Positions 1 to 8,394 are shown, counted from the stretch's first letter. The stretch: 38,794 nt of DNA from Synergistaceae bacterium (GCA_031269245.1 JAISZL010000074.1:1-38794); one strand, 5' to 3'. Notes: generated by a model from the sequence alone, not told the origin. Numbers and translations: made by a program.

Positions 1-19
1 TAAGGGGATAACCCAAGAG

Positions 20-190
20 ATGCCCGCGTCCTGCGCACTGGCTTCTTGCTTTCGTCCCAGGGCAAGTATCCTGACTCACGTTCATCCTACTCCCGCGCCT
101 TCCAGCCTTAAAAAAGGCAATCGTGTGTTTTTTACAGACGGGCATAGAGTTGAACCGGAAATACTTACGTCTGAGCGAGATAAGGAAAAT
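20..190 (-). promoter_or_regulatory. Candidate cobalamin (B12) riboswitch, divergent
   Basis: Read on the minus strand, the bases complementary to 61-77 give GAGTCAGGATACTTGCC, very close to the conserved 3' block of cobalamin riboswitches (GAG-CAGGA-ACCTGCC). Upstream of it lie GGAAGGC (97-103), GCCCGTCTGTAA (132-143), which resembles the conserved CCCGC-ACTGT segment, and GGTTCAACTC (147-156), which resembles the GGTG-AA--C segment. The order agrees with the family, but the 5' GGGAA block is not clear. The element would control a minus-strand gene just beyond base 1, plausibly for B12 uptake or synthesis. The short open frame on the plus strand here is not credible as a gene. The match was made by eye, without a covariance model. 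Confidence 0.5.
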
Positions 191-243
191 ATTAGTAGAT
201 ACTAAAAAAGACTGATTTCACTACAACTTACAATCAAATTTAG

Positions 244-282
244 AGCCGTGTAAATCGTTGCATCGCAACGCATTACACGGCT
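244..282. terminator. Strong hairpin, likely transcription terminator
   Basis: A perfect 10-bp stem (AGCCGTGTAA with TTACACGGCT) encloses a second 6-bp stem (CGTTGC with GCAACG). It is followed on the plus strand by a T-rich stretch. It lies 77 bases past the stop of the minus-strand racemase gene and before the riboswitch-like leader, so it may end the minus-strand transcript. The T tract is better on the plus strand, so direction is uncertain. Confidence 0.6.
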
Positions 283-358
283 TTCTTCTCCAACTAGCCG
301 CCAAAGTCAGGTTATACGCCGGCACCCAAGAGTCAAGAGGTTTGCGGCCTTTTGACCG

Positions 359-1447
359 CTAGGATGCCCTGTAATTTTTCTCAATCATGCCGTTCGCGGT
401 GGCCCACAGCATCGACTGATACCTGAGGCGGAACTCCATCGTCCCCCCAAGCCTGTACAAGCGGTCCGAGTCGTGGATGTCCACTATCATGTGGTCGCTG
501 CTGCACCCGAGGATCCGGGCGCCGCTGTCCAAGGGGGATATCTTTTCGAAGCTCGCTATGTCGAACGCCCCCACCGCGAGCAGCGCCCGCCGCCTCAGCC
601 CCCTGTCCTCGTAGCTGCCGGCGTTTCCGAAGCAGTCCACCGCCAGCTCGCCGATGGGGTATGTTGGCTTCTCTCCAATTTCGATTATCTCGGCCCTCAA
701 GATAAAAGTGTCGTCGCTCAGCCCGGGCAGCTCGTCGTCCCTGAGGCCGAATATCTCGACGCGGTGCATCAGCGCGCCGCCGACGCGCAGGTGGTTGATG
801 CCGCGCGGCATCTCGCCCCGCACGAGCAACGGGATGGAGGTGCTCGCCCCGCCGGAGACGACGTCAAGGCGCCTCCCGATCAGGCGCTCTATCTCCACGG
901 CGTCGCCAGCCAGTACGGAGAGGTTCTTCGCGGTGGGGCGCACAGAGCCGTAGCAGCTCAGGTTGGAACCTACGCCGAGCAGCTCTATGTTGGGGAGATT
1001 TTTCTCCACGAGACACGCCGTATCGACGAATCGTTCCGATTCGATTATTCCCTCCCTGAGATCCCCGAGATCCCTCATGAGGATGATTTTGTGCACCACC
1101 TTGCGCCTCTCGGCCTCGCCGTTGAGCAGGTTTATGGTCTCCAGCTCCGATTCGAGACTTATGTCGCAGTACCGAACGACGTCCTCCGCCTCCGACCGCA
1201 TCGGGATGCGGAGCCCCATCGTCAGGACCGGATACCCCGCTTCCCTGATCGCGCGCAGGTGAGGGATGCGCGAGCTGGCCAGGCACTTGTAGCCCTCGCC
1301 GACGATAACGTCCATTATACGCGGCATCGCGTTGAAACCCTTTATTACGGCAGCCGGTTCTATGCCGTGTTCCCCGCACAACTCCATTATGATTCTTGCG
1401 TTGCTTCGAATGGTCTCCATGTTCACGTCGAGAATCGGATATGTCAT
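359..1447 (-). CDS. Alanine/ornithine racemase family PLP enzyme (Orr-like)
   Basis: A 362-residue cytoplasmic protein with the alanine racemase-type N-terminal barrel. Residues 32-38 (PAAVIKG) contain the lysine expected to bind pyridoxal phosphate (K36). The segment around EIGEKPTYPIGELAVD is typical of the Orr subgroup, known for ornithine racemase of amino-acid-fermenting anaerobes, which interconverts L- and D-ornithine for oxidative ornithine breakdown. Length fits the family. No ornithine aminomutase or other pathway genes are visible here, so the amino acid used is unproven. It follows the MATE gene by 42 bases on the same strand and may share its transcript. The fold is sure; the ornithine preference is inferred. 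Confidence 0.8.
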   Translation of the reverse strand: MTYPILDVNMETIRSNARIIMELCGEHGIEPAAVIKGFNAMPRIMDVIVGEGYKCLASSRIPHLRAIREAGYPVLTMGLRIPMRSEAEDVVRYCDISLESELETINLLNGEAERRKVVHKIILMRDLGDLREGIIESERFVDTACLVEKNLPNIELLGVGSNLSCYGSVRPTAKNLSVLAGDAVEIERLIGRRLDVVSGGASTSIPLLVRGEMPRGINHLRVGGALMHRVEIFGLRDDELPGLSDDTFILRAEIIEIGEKPTYPIGELAVDCFGNAGSYEDRGLRRRALLAVGAFDIASFEKISPLDSGARILGCSSDHMIVDIHDSDRLYRLGGTMEFRLRYQSMLWATANGMIEKNYRAS

Positions 1448-1489
1448 GGTATTCTACCCCCCCTATGCTTCCAATCTTTCTGTATTTTT

Positions 1490-2872
1490 TTATTCTTTTG
1501 ATGCATCCAGCTCCAGCCTCTTTATGCCGCGCATCTCGCGGGTTATGAATATGGCGGCAAGCGCCGCGGCGGACAGATCCGCCAGCGGGCCGGCGTACAT
1601 GACACCGTCCAGGCCCCAGACGCGCGGGAATATCATTATGAGAGGCAGGAGGAAGAGTATCTGTCTCGTGAGGGATATGAAAAATCCCTTGACGGCCTTG
1701 CCTATGGAGGTGAAGAAGTTGGCGGTGACCGGCTGTATTCCGTTTATCACCGTCATGAAGAGGAAGATCCTGAAATACCTCTCAGCGAAGCGATAGTACT
1801 CCTCGCTGCCGCTCCCGAACAGGCCTATGATCTCGCGGGGAAATATCTGGAAGGCGGCGAACGCCAGCATGGAGAGCAGCGCGGAGGAGCCGAGTGTCAG
1901 CCCGAACGTCCGGCGCACGCGCGCGAAGTTTCCAGCTCCGTAGTTGAAGCTGATGATGGGCTGCCCTCCCTGCGCGAGTCCGATCACAATCGACAGGAAG
2001 ATCATGTTGACCTTGTTTATGATGCCGCTGACGGCCAGCGGTATGTTGCCGCCGTAGACGGAGTGCGCGCCGTAATGGGTCAGGATGTTGTTCATCGCGA
2101 CCTGCACGCACATCATCGCCATCTGGTTGAAACACGCCGACGACCCCAACGCGGCTATCTGCTTAAGCGTGCCCAGCCTGGGCACGAAGCAACTCTTGGT
2201 CAGGATGACGCTCTTGAAGCGAGTGCTGACGTAGAACACGCCCAACAGCCACCCGGCCAGCATCGATATCACGGTGGCCCACGCCGCCCCCGCTATGCCC
2301 ATGTCGAACTTGAAGATGAAGATGGGGTCCAACACGGTGTTCAAGAGCGCTCCGCTCAGGTTACAGGCCATCGAGAACCTGGGGCTCCCGTCGCCCCTTA
2401 TGAGGTGTCCCACGCAGACCGACATTATCATGAACGGCGTCCCGAGCGACATAATCCTCGTGTAAGTGACGGCGTAAGGCAGGACCTCCGGCGTCGCTCC
2501 GAACGCGAGCAGCAGCTTTTCGAGAAACGCCTGCACGAGGAGCATGATCACCAAGCCTGACAGGGCCGAGAACGTTATCGCGCCGCCAACTATCTGGGCG
2601 GCCCGCGCCCTGTTCCCCCGGCCCAGCTCGAGGTTGAAATTCGACGCTCCTCCTATGGCCATGAGCAACGCGACGGACATGCAGATGACGAATACGGGAA
2701 ACGCGACATTAGTCGCGGCGTTGCCGAGCATCCCCACACCGCGCCCTATGAAGATCTGGTCTACTATGTTGTAAAGCGCCCCCACCAACATGGCTATTAT
2801 GCTCGGCAGCGCGAATTTGACCAAAAGACGCTCCACTCGTCCAGCGGCAAGCGGATGACCGGCGACGAGCAT
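1490..2872 (-). CDS. MATE family efflux transporter
   Basis: An inner-membrane protein of about 460 residues with twelve hydrophobic segments in two related halves. The start region (LVKFALPSIIAMLVGALYN followed by a DQIFIG element) is the usual MATE N-terminus. These proteins export drugs or metabolites in exchange for sodium or protons; the substrate is unknown. The frame is open to 2962, but that would overlap the preceding gene, and family proteins begin just before the first helix, so I chose the ATG at 2872. The GAGAGG just before that ATG is very close to it, so the start is not certain. It lies 50 bases after the BMP-family gene and upstream of the racemase gene on the same strand. 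Confidence 0.88.
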   Translation of the reverse strand: MLVAGHPLAAGRVERLLVKFALPSIIAMLVGALYNIVDQIFIGRGVGMLGNAATNVAFPVFVICMSVALLMAIGGASNFNLELGRGNRARAAQIVGGAITFSALSGLVIMLLVQAFLEKLLLAFGATPEVLPYAVTYTRIMSLGTPFMIMSVCVGHLIRGDGSPRFSMACNLSGALLNTVLDPIFIFKFDMGIAGAAWATVISMLAGWLLGVFYVSTRFKSVILTKSCFVPRLGTLKQIAALGSSACFNQMAMMCVQVAMNNILTHYGAHSVYGGNIPLAVSGIINKVNMIFLSIVIGLAQGGQPIISFNYGAGNFARVRRTFGLTLGSSALLSMLAFAAFQIFPREIIGLFGSGSEEYYRFAERYFRIFLFMTVINGIQPVTANFFTSIGKAVKGFFISLTRQILFLLPLIMIFPRVWGLDGVMYAGPLADLSAAALAAIFITREMRGIKRLELDASKE

Positions 2873-2922
2873 CCTCTCGAAGTTGGCCTGGGACGATCCA
2901 GGTGAAATTTTTAGTCCACTTA

Positions 2923-4017
2923 CTACTTTGGCATCTCCCCGGAGACGCCCTCCACGTACCAATTGAGGGACAGCATCTCGCCGTCCGTCAGGCTGGTGCC
3001 CTCAGCCACCACGACACTGCCCTTCTGGTCCTTGATAGGGCCGTGGAATACGTCCCACTCGCCGGATATTATCCTCTGGCGCTCGCTCTCGACGAGTGCC
3101 TTGACGTCATCGGGCACGTCCTTGCCGTACGGCGCGAGCCCGACCATTCCCTCCTTCAGGCCCCACCAGATATCCTCCGACTTCCAGGTGCCGGCCTGGA
3201 CCTGGCCCAGCACGTGTTTGTAGACCATGCCCCAGTTCCACACCGGCGCGGTAAGGTGCTTCGTCGGCGCGTATCCGCTCATGTCGTTGTTGTAACCAAC
3301 GACGTATATCCCGAGCTCCTCGGCCGACTGCGGCGCGGCACCGGTGTCCGCGTGCATCCCTATCACGTCGGCCTTCATGTCGTAGAGGGCCTTGACAGCC
3401 TCCTTCTCCTTGGCGGGGTCCTGCCACGAGAAGAGCCACACCACCTTGACCTCCGCCTTCGGGTTGGTCTTGCGGATGCCGAGCGTGAACGCGTTGAGCC
3501 CGCGTATCACCTCCGGGATCGGGTACGCTGCCACGTAGCCGATGACGCCGCTCTTCGTCATGCGCCCCGCGACGAGGCCCGAGAGGTATCGCGGCTGGTA
3601 GATTCTGCCGAAGTACACGCCGACGTTGTCGGCCTTCTTGTAGCCGGAGCAGTGCATGAACACGACGTCAGGATGACGCCTCGCGACGTTCTGGACGTGG
3701 TCCATGTAGCCGAACGAGGTGGCGAAAATTATCTTCGAACCGTTGCGGATGAACGTCTCCATTACTCGCTCCGCGTCGGGCCCCTCGGGGACGGACTCGA
3801 CTATGCCGCTCTTGAGCCCCGGAAATTCTTTTTCCATCTCCTTGCGGGCCACGTCGTGCATGTAGCTCCAGCCCCCGTCGGCGGCTGGCCCGACGTACAC
3901 GAACCCTGGGTTCATCTCGGACACGGGCGTGGCGCCGATAGCGGCGGCACAGGCTCCCGCTGCCAGAAGGACAAACGACACGGCGAGAGCTAAAGAAAAT
4001 AATTTTTTGGAAACCAA
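2923..4017 (-). CDS. BMP family ABC transporter substrate-binding protein
   Basis: An exported binding protein of about 364 residues in the Med/BMP (PnrA-like) family, whose members bind nucleosides or related ligands for an ABC importer. The N-terminus is a signal peptide (LFSLALAVSFVLLAAGACAA). The GFVYVGPAADGGWSYMHD segment and the later GVIGYVAAYPIPEVIRGLNAF segment are typical of the family. The frame is open further upstream, but I place the start at TTG 4017 because AAGGAG (4026-4031) lies eight bases before it and the signal peptide begins there. A cysteine near the cleavage region is not in a good lipobox, so anchoring is unclear. No permease or ATPase gene is nearby: the next genes are a MATE exporter and a racemase. 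Confidence 0.85.
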   Translation of the reverse strand: MVSKKLFSLALAVSFVLLAAGACAAAIGATPVSEMNPGFVYVGPAADGGWSYMHDVARKEMEKEFPGLKSGIVESVPEGPDAERVMETFIRNGSKIIFATSFGYMDHVQNVARRHPDVVFMHCSGYKKADNVGVYFGRIYQPRYLSGLVAGRMTKSGVIGYVAAYPIPEVIRGLNAFTLGIRKTNPKAEVKVVWLFSWQDPAKEKEAVKALYDMKADVIGMHADTGAAPQSAEELGIYVVGYNNDMSGYAPTKHLTAPVWNWGMVYKHVLGQVQAGTWKSEDIWWGLKEGMVGLAPYGKDVPDDVKALVESERQRIISGEWDVFHGPIKDQKGSVVVAEGTSLTDGEMLSLNWYVEGVSGEMPK

Positions 4018-4072
4018 CCTAACCACTCCTTGACTTATATTTTGGCTTATCCGTACTTTAGTTGATTGACTT

Positions 4073-4100
4073 ATTCTATACGAGAATGAAAAAAGTGCAA
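4073..4100 (-). promoter_or_regulatory. Possible promoter of the BMP-family gene
   Basis: On the minus strand TTGCAC (4095-4100) and TAGAAT (4073-4078) are separated by 16 bases. The -10 differs from consensus at one base; the -35 matches at only three. Transcription would start about 45 bases before the TTG start codon. Confidence 0.4.
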
Positions 4101-4145
4101 CATAATATTCTCGTGAGCATAATATCCTTGGGCTGAATATTCTCG
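4080..4145. repeat. Repeated AATATTCTCG motif, possible operator
   Basis: AATATTCTCG occurs at 4104-4113 and again at 4136-4145, 32 bases apart or about three helix turns. An inverted half copy, ACGAGAAT, lies at 4080-4087 and pairs with ATTCTCGT at 4107-4114. The cluster spans and lies upstream of the suggested promoter of the BMP-family gene. This arrangement suits a dimeric regulator binding at two or three sites. No regulator gene is adjacent. Confidence 0.4.
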
Positions 4146-4264
4146 AGCGATCCGTGCGCCTCTTTTCAAAAGAATGTATAATGCTCTGACGCATGAACCG
4201 CCGGGATTTCAGGGGACGCCGTTTCGGCCATTCAACCGGCGTTTCCCCCGTCAGTGGGCTTGTC

Positions 4265-4368
4265 ATACCAATTCGCGATCAAAAGGAGTTGTTTTTGATG
4301 CGGCTGAACGGTTGTCTAAACCTGTTTTAACGCTTCACCCTTCAGGCATTTGATCTCAAAATTGGTAT
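4265..4368 (-). repeat. MITE-like repeat, copy R1 (104 bp)
   Basis: The ends are ATACCAATTCGCGATCAAA on the left and, read from the other strand, ATACCAATTTTGAGATCAAA, giving inverted termini of about 20 bases. The internal block TTAACGCTTCACCC is shared with the three other copies. R1 has the same orientation as R4 and is inverted relative to R2 and R3. It lies between gpt and the BMP-family gene, immediately upstream of the G-rich probable gpt ribosome binding site. Confidence 0.85.
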
Positions 4369-4387
4369 CAGGGGGCGATCAGCGAGT

Positions 4388-4900
4388 ATGGGCACTGCCG
4401 AGCGTTATCACAGGACGTTCTCCATTTCATGGGACCATCTACAGAAGGATTGCAGGGCGCTGGCGTGGAAACTGCTCGACGTCAGGCGCGGCTGGTCGAG
4501 GATAATCGCTATCGCGAGGGGCGGGCTAGTCCCCGCGGCTATTATAGCGCGCGAGCTGAACATAAGGGTGGTCGATACCGTGTGCATATCGAGCTACACG
4601 CTGCGCAGCCAGAGCGGCGCGCCGGACATTCTGAAACGCCCCGACCTGGCGGACATGGATCCTACGTGGCTGGTCGTCGACGACCTGGTGGACACCGGCA
4701 GGACGGCGCTGGAGGTGCGGCGCATGTTCCCGGACATCCACTTCGCCACGGTGTACGCGAAGCCCGAGGGACGCCCGATAGTCGACACGTTTATAACCGA
4801 GGTCAGCCAGGACACGTGGATACTCTTCCCCTGGGATTCGTACACTACGACGTCCTTCGTGGCACCGATAGCCGACAACGCGGACGCCGGCGGCTCGTGA
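4388..4900 (+). CDS. gpt: Xanthine (guanine) phosphoribosyltransferase
   Basis: A 170-residue type I phosphoribosyltransferase that attaches xanthine or guanine to PRPP in purine salvage. Several segments parallel E. coli Gpt: IARGGLVPAAIIAREL (42-57), VDTVCISSY (62-70), the PRPP-binding WLVVDDLVDTGRTA (94-107), AKPEGRP and QDTWILFPWD near the end. Slightly longer than the E. coli enzyme (152). A G-run lies before the ATG at 4388, directly after repeat R1. It is a single-gene transcript with its own terminator at 4936-4968, pointing away from its neighbours. The choice between xanthine and guanine cannot be made from sequence alone. Confidence 0.9.
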   Translation: MGTAERYHRTFSISWDHLQKDCRALAWKLLDVRRGWSRIIAIARGGLVPAAIIARELNIRVVDTVCISSYTLRSQSGAPDILKRPDLADMDPTWLVVDDLVDTGRTALEVRRMFPDIHFATVYAKPEGRPIVDTFITEVSQDTWILFPWDSYTTTSFVAPIADNADAGGS

Positions 4901-4935
4901 AAAAAACGGGCGCGGTAAAACGCGATAAAACAACA

Positions 4936-4968
4936 GCCGAACCCGCGCTTGGGTTCGGCCCGTTTTTT
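4936..4968 (+). terminator. Rho-independent terminator of gpt
   Basis: GCCGAACCC (4936-4944) and GGGTTCGGC (4951-4959) form a nine-pair GC-rich stem with a six-base loop, followed by six T at 4963-4968. It lies 36 bases after the gpt stop and just before the convergent M23 peptidase gene. Confidence 0.9.
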
Positions 4969-4997
4969 CGTGCGTTTCGCCGCGCCCGCTCGCTGCC

Positions 4998-5918
4998 TCA
5001 GTTCTTGCTCTTTTTCGGGGAGTGCCAGTTGACGGCCTTCACCATCTCTGGGCGTGACGGCAGGTACTCCAGCGGGTCCACCTTCTTGCCAGCGATCCGC
5101 ACCTCGAAGTGAACGTGGTCCGTCGTCGCCCTGCCCGTCCTGCCGACGGTGCCGATGAAGTCGCCCTTCTTGACGCGCTGCCCCATCTTGACCAGCAGCG
5201 AGTCGCAGTGCGCGTAGACGGTGTGGACGCCGTTGCCGTGGTCGATGATGATTATCTTGCCGTATCCGCTGTATCTCCTTCCCCCATTAGCCGTCACCGA
5301 CACCACTCCGTCGGCGGCCGCCGCGATAGGCGAGCCCTTCTTGTTGACTATGTCTATCGCTCCGTGAAGCCTCTTGCCCCTGGTAGCCCCGAACGCCGAA
5401 TATATGACCCCGTCCGTGGGCCAGCGGAGGTTCCTCGCCGCCATCTCGCCCTTTATCGACGGAGACGGCGCGCCGATGTTTTTTTTTGGCGGGTTTGGCG
5501 GGTTCGCGGCGGGAAAATCGGGGACTATCGACGAGACCTTCAGCGCTATGTCGAGCGCGTCCGGGGAGTCCCCCCCAGCCGCGCCCCCGGACAGGGAGAG
5601 CAGCGCGTTGAGCTCCTTGGCCTGTCTCATCAGGTCCACTATACCCCTGACCGACGATATCGCGGCCTCAGCCGCGTTCGCTATGTCCTGTTTTTTTTCG
5701 GCGAACGCGTATCTGCCCGGCACTATGCCGGCTACGTCGAGCGCGCCCTGCGGGGAGTTCACGTCGGCAAGCGATGCCACCGGAAACGATGCCAAGATCG
5801 AAAGAGCGACGATGACGGCGATCATATCCCTCTGGACGGTGTTTTTTTTGCGGAAACTGCTGGCGAGGAATTTTCCGATGCGGAGATTCGGATCGAGAAA
5901 AGACATTCTGCCCCTCAT
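4998..5918 (-). CDS. Secreted M23 family metallopeptidase (murein hydrolase/activator)
   Basis: A 306-residue protein with a signal or anchor segment at about 31-51, a variable middle with a short predicted helix (80-108) and a proline-rich linker (137-155), then an M23 (lysostaphin-type) domain from about 165 to the end. Expected zinc ligands are present: H185 and D189 in LHGAID, and H270 in the DHVHFEVR element, with H237 in YAHCDS. Such proteins cut peptidoglycan cross-bridges or activate amidases, outside the cytoplasmic membrane. The start at 5918 has AGGGGG six bases upstream. It is transcribed toward gpt. Since all zinc ligands are kept, it is probably an active enzyme; the exact bond cut is not known. 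Confidence 0.88.
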   Translation of the reverse strand: MRGRMSFLDPNLRIGKFLASSFRKKNTVQRDMIAVIVALSILASFPVASLADVNSPQGALDVAGIVPGRYAFAEKKQDIANAAEAAISSVRGIVDLMRQAKELNALLSLSGGAAGGDSPDALDIALKVSSIVPDFPAANPPNPPKKNIGAPSPSIKGEMAARNLRWPTDGVIYSAFGATRGKRLHGAIDIVNKKGSPIAAAADGVVSVTANGGRRYSGYGKIIIIDHGNGVHTVYAHCDSLLVKMGQRVKKGDFIGTVGRTGRATTDHVHFEVRIAGKKVDPLEYLPSRPEMVKAVNWHSPKKSKN

Positions 5919-6086
5919 GGGATACCCCCTGTGCGAATAAACTTAACTTGCAAGCTCCAAAGCGACTACGATGGGTATCCTAACATAAAAGGAATGTTAT
6001 GGCAAATACGGAATTATTTTCTGTTGTTCGTCAGCGATAATGTCCACCTATCCTATAACTCGTAAGCGTTTCCTTAAGGTTCGCGC

Positions 6087-6710
6087 TTACGGCCGAAGGG
6101 CGCTGTCTATAAGGCTCGCTAGATCGTCCTGCACGTCCTCGTCGTATATGCCAGCTCGGAAGTCCGCGAAAACGCTCTTCCGCTCCTCGTCGCTCGCCGC
6201 GGCCGCAAGCAGGGCCGTAACCCTGGCCGGGGTCTCGACGTACGCTCCGAGGCGCACCGCTCCGTCGGGCTCGACTATGAATATCTGCGGGGTGCGGACG
6301 ACCCCCGTCCTCCGGTTCATGAAATCCCTCGCGCCAGGGGTCGGATCCCTCGGGATGTACCTTGCCGTTATGAGAGGGTTGATGCGCGACATCGCCTCCA
6401 TGTACGCGAACGCGATGCCACAGTCCGGACAGTACATCATCCCTATCATCAGGATGACGAGCGGGCGGTTCACCCTCTCGACGGTGCCGCGGAATGACTC
6501 TGACACCTTGAACGACTCCAGCCTCTCGAACGCCATCTCCATGTCGAGCGCCGTGCCGGTCATCATGTATTTCTCCAATGGCAGGCTCTGCGACAGGTCG
6601 ACCCGATCTCCCTCAGGGGAGAATACCCCCGCGCCGGATCGAGGCGCCGCCGCCAGAATGGCCGCGAGCGCGGCGAAAACCAGAGACAAATTCTTGCGCA
6701 TACCGAACAT
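6087..6710 (-). CDS. Exported thioredoxin-fold protein with CPDC motif
   Basis: About 207 residues, with a signal peptide at the N-terminus (LSLVFAALAAILAAA). A thioredoxin-like fold from about residue 75 carries CPDC (C94, C97) after the beta strand PLVILMIGMMY, and the cis-proline region TPQIFIVEPDG. This suggests a redox-active protein in the envelope, similar to thioredoxin-family proteins that reduce or form disulfides, or that assist with metals. The frame is open to 6725. I prefer the ATG at 6710, which has GGAG nine bases upstream; the signal peptide is kept either way. No partner redox gene is adjacent. Confidence 0.72.
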   Translation of the reverse strand: MFGMRKNLSLVFAALAAILAAAPRSGAGVFSPEGDRVDLSQSLPLEKYMMTGTALDMEMAFERLESFKVSESFRGTVERVNRPLVILMIGMMYCPDCGIAFAYMEAMSRINPLITARYIPRDPTPGARDFMNRRTGVVRTPQIFIVEPDGAVRLGAYVETPARVTALLAAAASDEERKSVFADFRAGIYDEDVQDDLASLIDSALRP

Positions 6711-7050
6711 TTGCGTCATCTCCATTGCATATCTAATTGATATATTTTATCATGCATTGAACATTTTTTCGCTCTTTCGCTCGATTCGCGCGCCAAATAA
6801 TAATTTATAGAGGCATCCCTGTCCTGAAATCGTAATTATAGGGTAATATTTACGCGATGCCGCCGCGCCTCATATCAATTTGAGATTAAAGGCCTAAAGG
6901 GTGAAGCGTTAAGACAGGTTTGGACAGCCGAGAGAACCGCATCAAAAACAGCTTGTTGATCGTGAATTGGTATCAGACAAAATTTCGCGGTGTGAAGCGC
7001 GGATTCTTGGTGCTTTTGGCACTTTGACATTGCGACAGGGAGGGTATCGC
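6711..7050. other. Intergenic region between divergent genes
   Basis: The left part is AT-rich and may hold the minus-strand promoter of the thioredoxin-fold gene, but no clear pair of boxes stands out. Repeat copy R2 fills 6872-6973. The ribosome binding site of the MFS gene is at 7037-7044. No RNA gene or additional coding region is seen. Confidence 0.5.
6872..6973 (+). repeat. MITE-like repeat, copy R2 (102 bp)
   Basis: The left end ATATCAATT has one change from the family end; the right end is GTGAATTGGTAT. It contains the shared block GGGTGAAGCGTTAA (complement of TTAACGCTTCACCC). In this orientation an open frame ends at a TGA shortly before the right terminus, as in R3. It lies 77 bases before the MFS gene. 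Confidence 0.85.
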
Positions 7051-8394
7051 ATGACTCATGATGCAAACAGCGGCGGGCGCGCCAGCACGAGCCAGTTCGC
7101 GCTCTTCAAATCAGTCAACTTCGCGCCGTTGTTCTTCACCATGTTCCTCGGGGCGTTCAACGACAACTTCTTCAAGAGCGCGATGGTCATACTGATAACG
7201 TACCGCCTTGCGGGGACGTCGAGCGTCGACGCGCGGATACTCGTGACGTTCGCGGCTGGGGTGTTCATACTGCCGTTCGTCGCGTTCTCGGTCCTCGCGG
7301 GCCAGCTCGCTGACAAGTACGAGCGCTCGCGTCTGGTCAGGAAGGTCAAAATAGCCGAGATATTCGTCATGGCCTTGGCGGTTGTCGGCTTCTCGCTCGG
7401 CAGCGTGGCGATCCTCATGACAGCGCTGTTCGCAATGGGGACCCAGAGCGCGTTCTTCGGGCCCCTGAAGTACAGCATACTGCCTCAGCACTTGGGCGAG
7501 GGCGAGCTGATCGCGGCCAACGCTCTCATCGAGACGGGGACCTTTCTCTCCATACTGTTCGGCACAATCGCTGGGGGGATCTTCGTCATGAGGGAGGGCG
7601 GCGTCGCGGTCGTCAGCTTCCTCGTGGTCGGCATAGCTGTCGCTGGATGGGCCGCGAGCCTCTACATACCTCCCACCCGCGCGGTAGACCCGTTCATGGA
7701 GTTCCGCTTCAACCTGATAAAGGAGACGGTGGCCCTGGTGAACAACGTCAGACCCCGACGCGACATATTCCTATCGGTCATAGGCATTTCGTGGTTCTAC
7801 TTCGTTGGCGGGACGTTCCTCTCACAGTTCCCCGCCTACGCGAAGACCGTCATCGGAGCGGACGAGCAGGTGGCGACTCTATTTTTGGCGGCGTTCTCCG
7901 TCGGCATAGCGGCGGGCTCCCTCGCCTGCAACGGGCTCCTGAAGGGAGAGGTGTCGGGGCGGTACGTGCCTCGGGCGGCGCTCGGGATGGCTCTGTTGAG
8001 CGTGTTTCTCTACGCCGCGAGCCTGCGCGCGCCGATTCCGGGCGATGCGCCGTTGATCGGCGCACTGGAGTTCGTGCGCGCTCCGGCCAACGTGGCGGTG
8101 CTGCTTTCACTGCTCGGGATATCGTTCTTCGGCGGGCTCTACATCGTGCCTCTCTACGCGATCATACAGAGCAGGAGTTCCGAGGCGGACCTCGCCGGGG
8201 TCACGGCCTGCACCAACATCATGGACTCTCTCTTCATGGTGGTCTCATCGCTCCTCGCTACCGGTATGCTGGCGATCGGCATGTCGATCCCCCAGATATT
8301 TCTCTCCACCGCGGTCCTCACGGTCATAGCCGCGTTCATGATCAGGGGAGCGGTGCGAGAGCAGATGCGCCGAGGGGAGAAAGAACCCGGATAA
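7051..8394 (+). CDS. MFS transporter, LplT-like (lysophospholipid transporter family)
   Basis: A 447-residue inner-membrane protein with about twelve hydrophobic segments. The opening FAPLFFTMFLGAFNDNFFKSA is a hallmark of the LplT branch of the major facilitator superfamily, which flips lysophospholipids inward and is often joined to, or next to, an acyltransferase/acyl-ACP synthetase (Aas). GQLADKYERSRLVRKVK fits the loop 2-3 motif of the superfamily, and GPLKYSILPQHLGEGELIAANALIE is also typical. No acyltransferase domain or gene is present here. The ATG at 7051 has AGGGAGGG (7037-7044) upstream; the longer open frame starts inside repeat R2 and is not used. The transport substrate is inferred from family. 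Confidence 0.8.
   Translation: MTHDANSGGRASTSQFALFKSVNFAPLFFTMFLGAFNDNFFKSAMVILITYRLAGTSSVDARILVTFAAGVFILPFVAFSVLAGQLADKYERSRLVRKVKIAEIFVMALAVVGFSLGSVAILMTALFAMGTQSAFFGPLKYSILPQHLGEGELIAANALIETGTFLSILFGTIAGGIFVMREGGVAVVSFLVVGIAVAGWAASLYIPPTRAVDPFMEFRFNLIKETVALVNNVRPRRDIFLSVIGISWFYFVGGTFLSQFPAYAKTVIGADEQVATLFLAAFSVGIAAGSLACNGLLKGEVSGRYVPRAALGMALLSVFLYAASLRAPIPGDAPLIGALEFVRAPANVAVLLSLLGISFFGGLYIVPLYAIIQSRSSEADLAGVTACTNIMDSLFMVVSSLLATGMLAIGMSIPQIFLSTAVLTVIAAFMIRGAVREQMRRGEKEPG

Larger units (their letters stand above)
4018..4387. other. Intergenic region between divergent BMP and gpt genes
   Basis: These 370 bases hold, from left to right, the ribosome binding site and possible promoter of the BMP-family gene, the AATATTCTCG repeats, a plus-strand TATAAT at 4177-4182 without a convincing -35 box, and a copy of the mobile-looking repeat at 4265-4368. 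The repeat ends 19 bases before the gpt start codon, so the gpt transcript probably runs through it. No further gene is seen. Confidence 0.5.

Noticed and set aside
20-205. Plus-strand open frame of 61 codons
   Set aside because: It runs antisense through the riboswitch-like element and has no recognisable protein features.
6061-6091. Hairpin CGTAAGCG/CGCTTACG at the end of the thioredoxin-fold gene as a terminator
   Set aside because: The stem is short with a long loop, overlaps the stop codon and has no T run after it on the minus strand.
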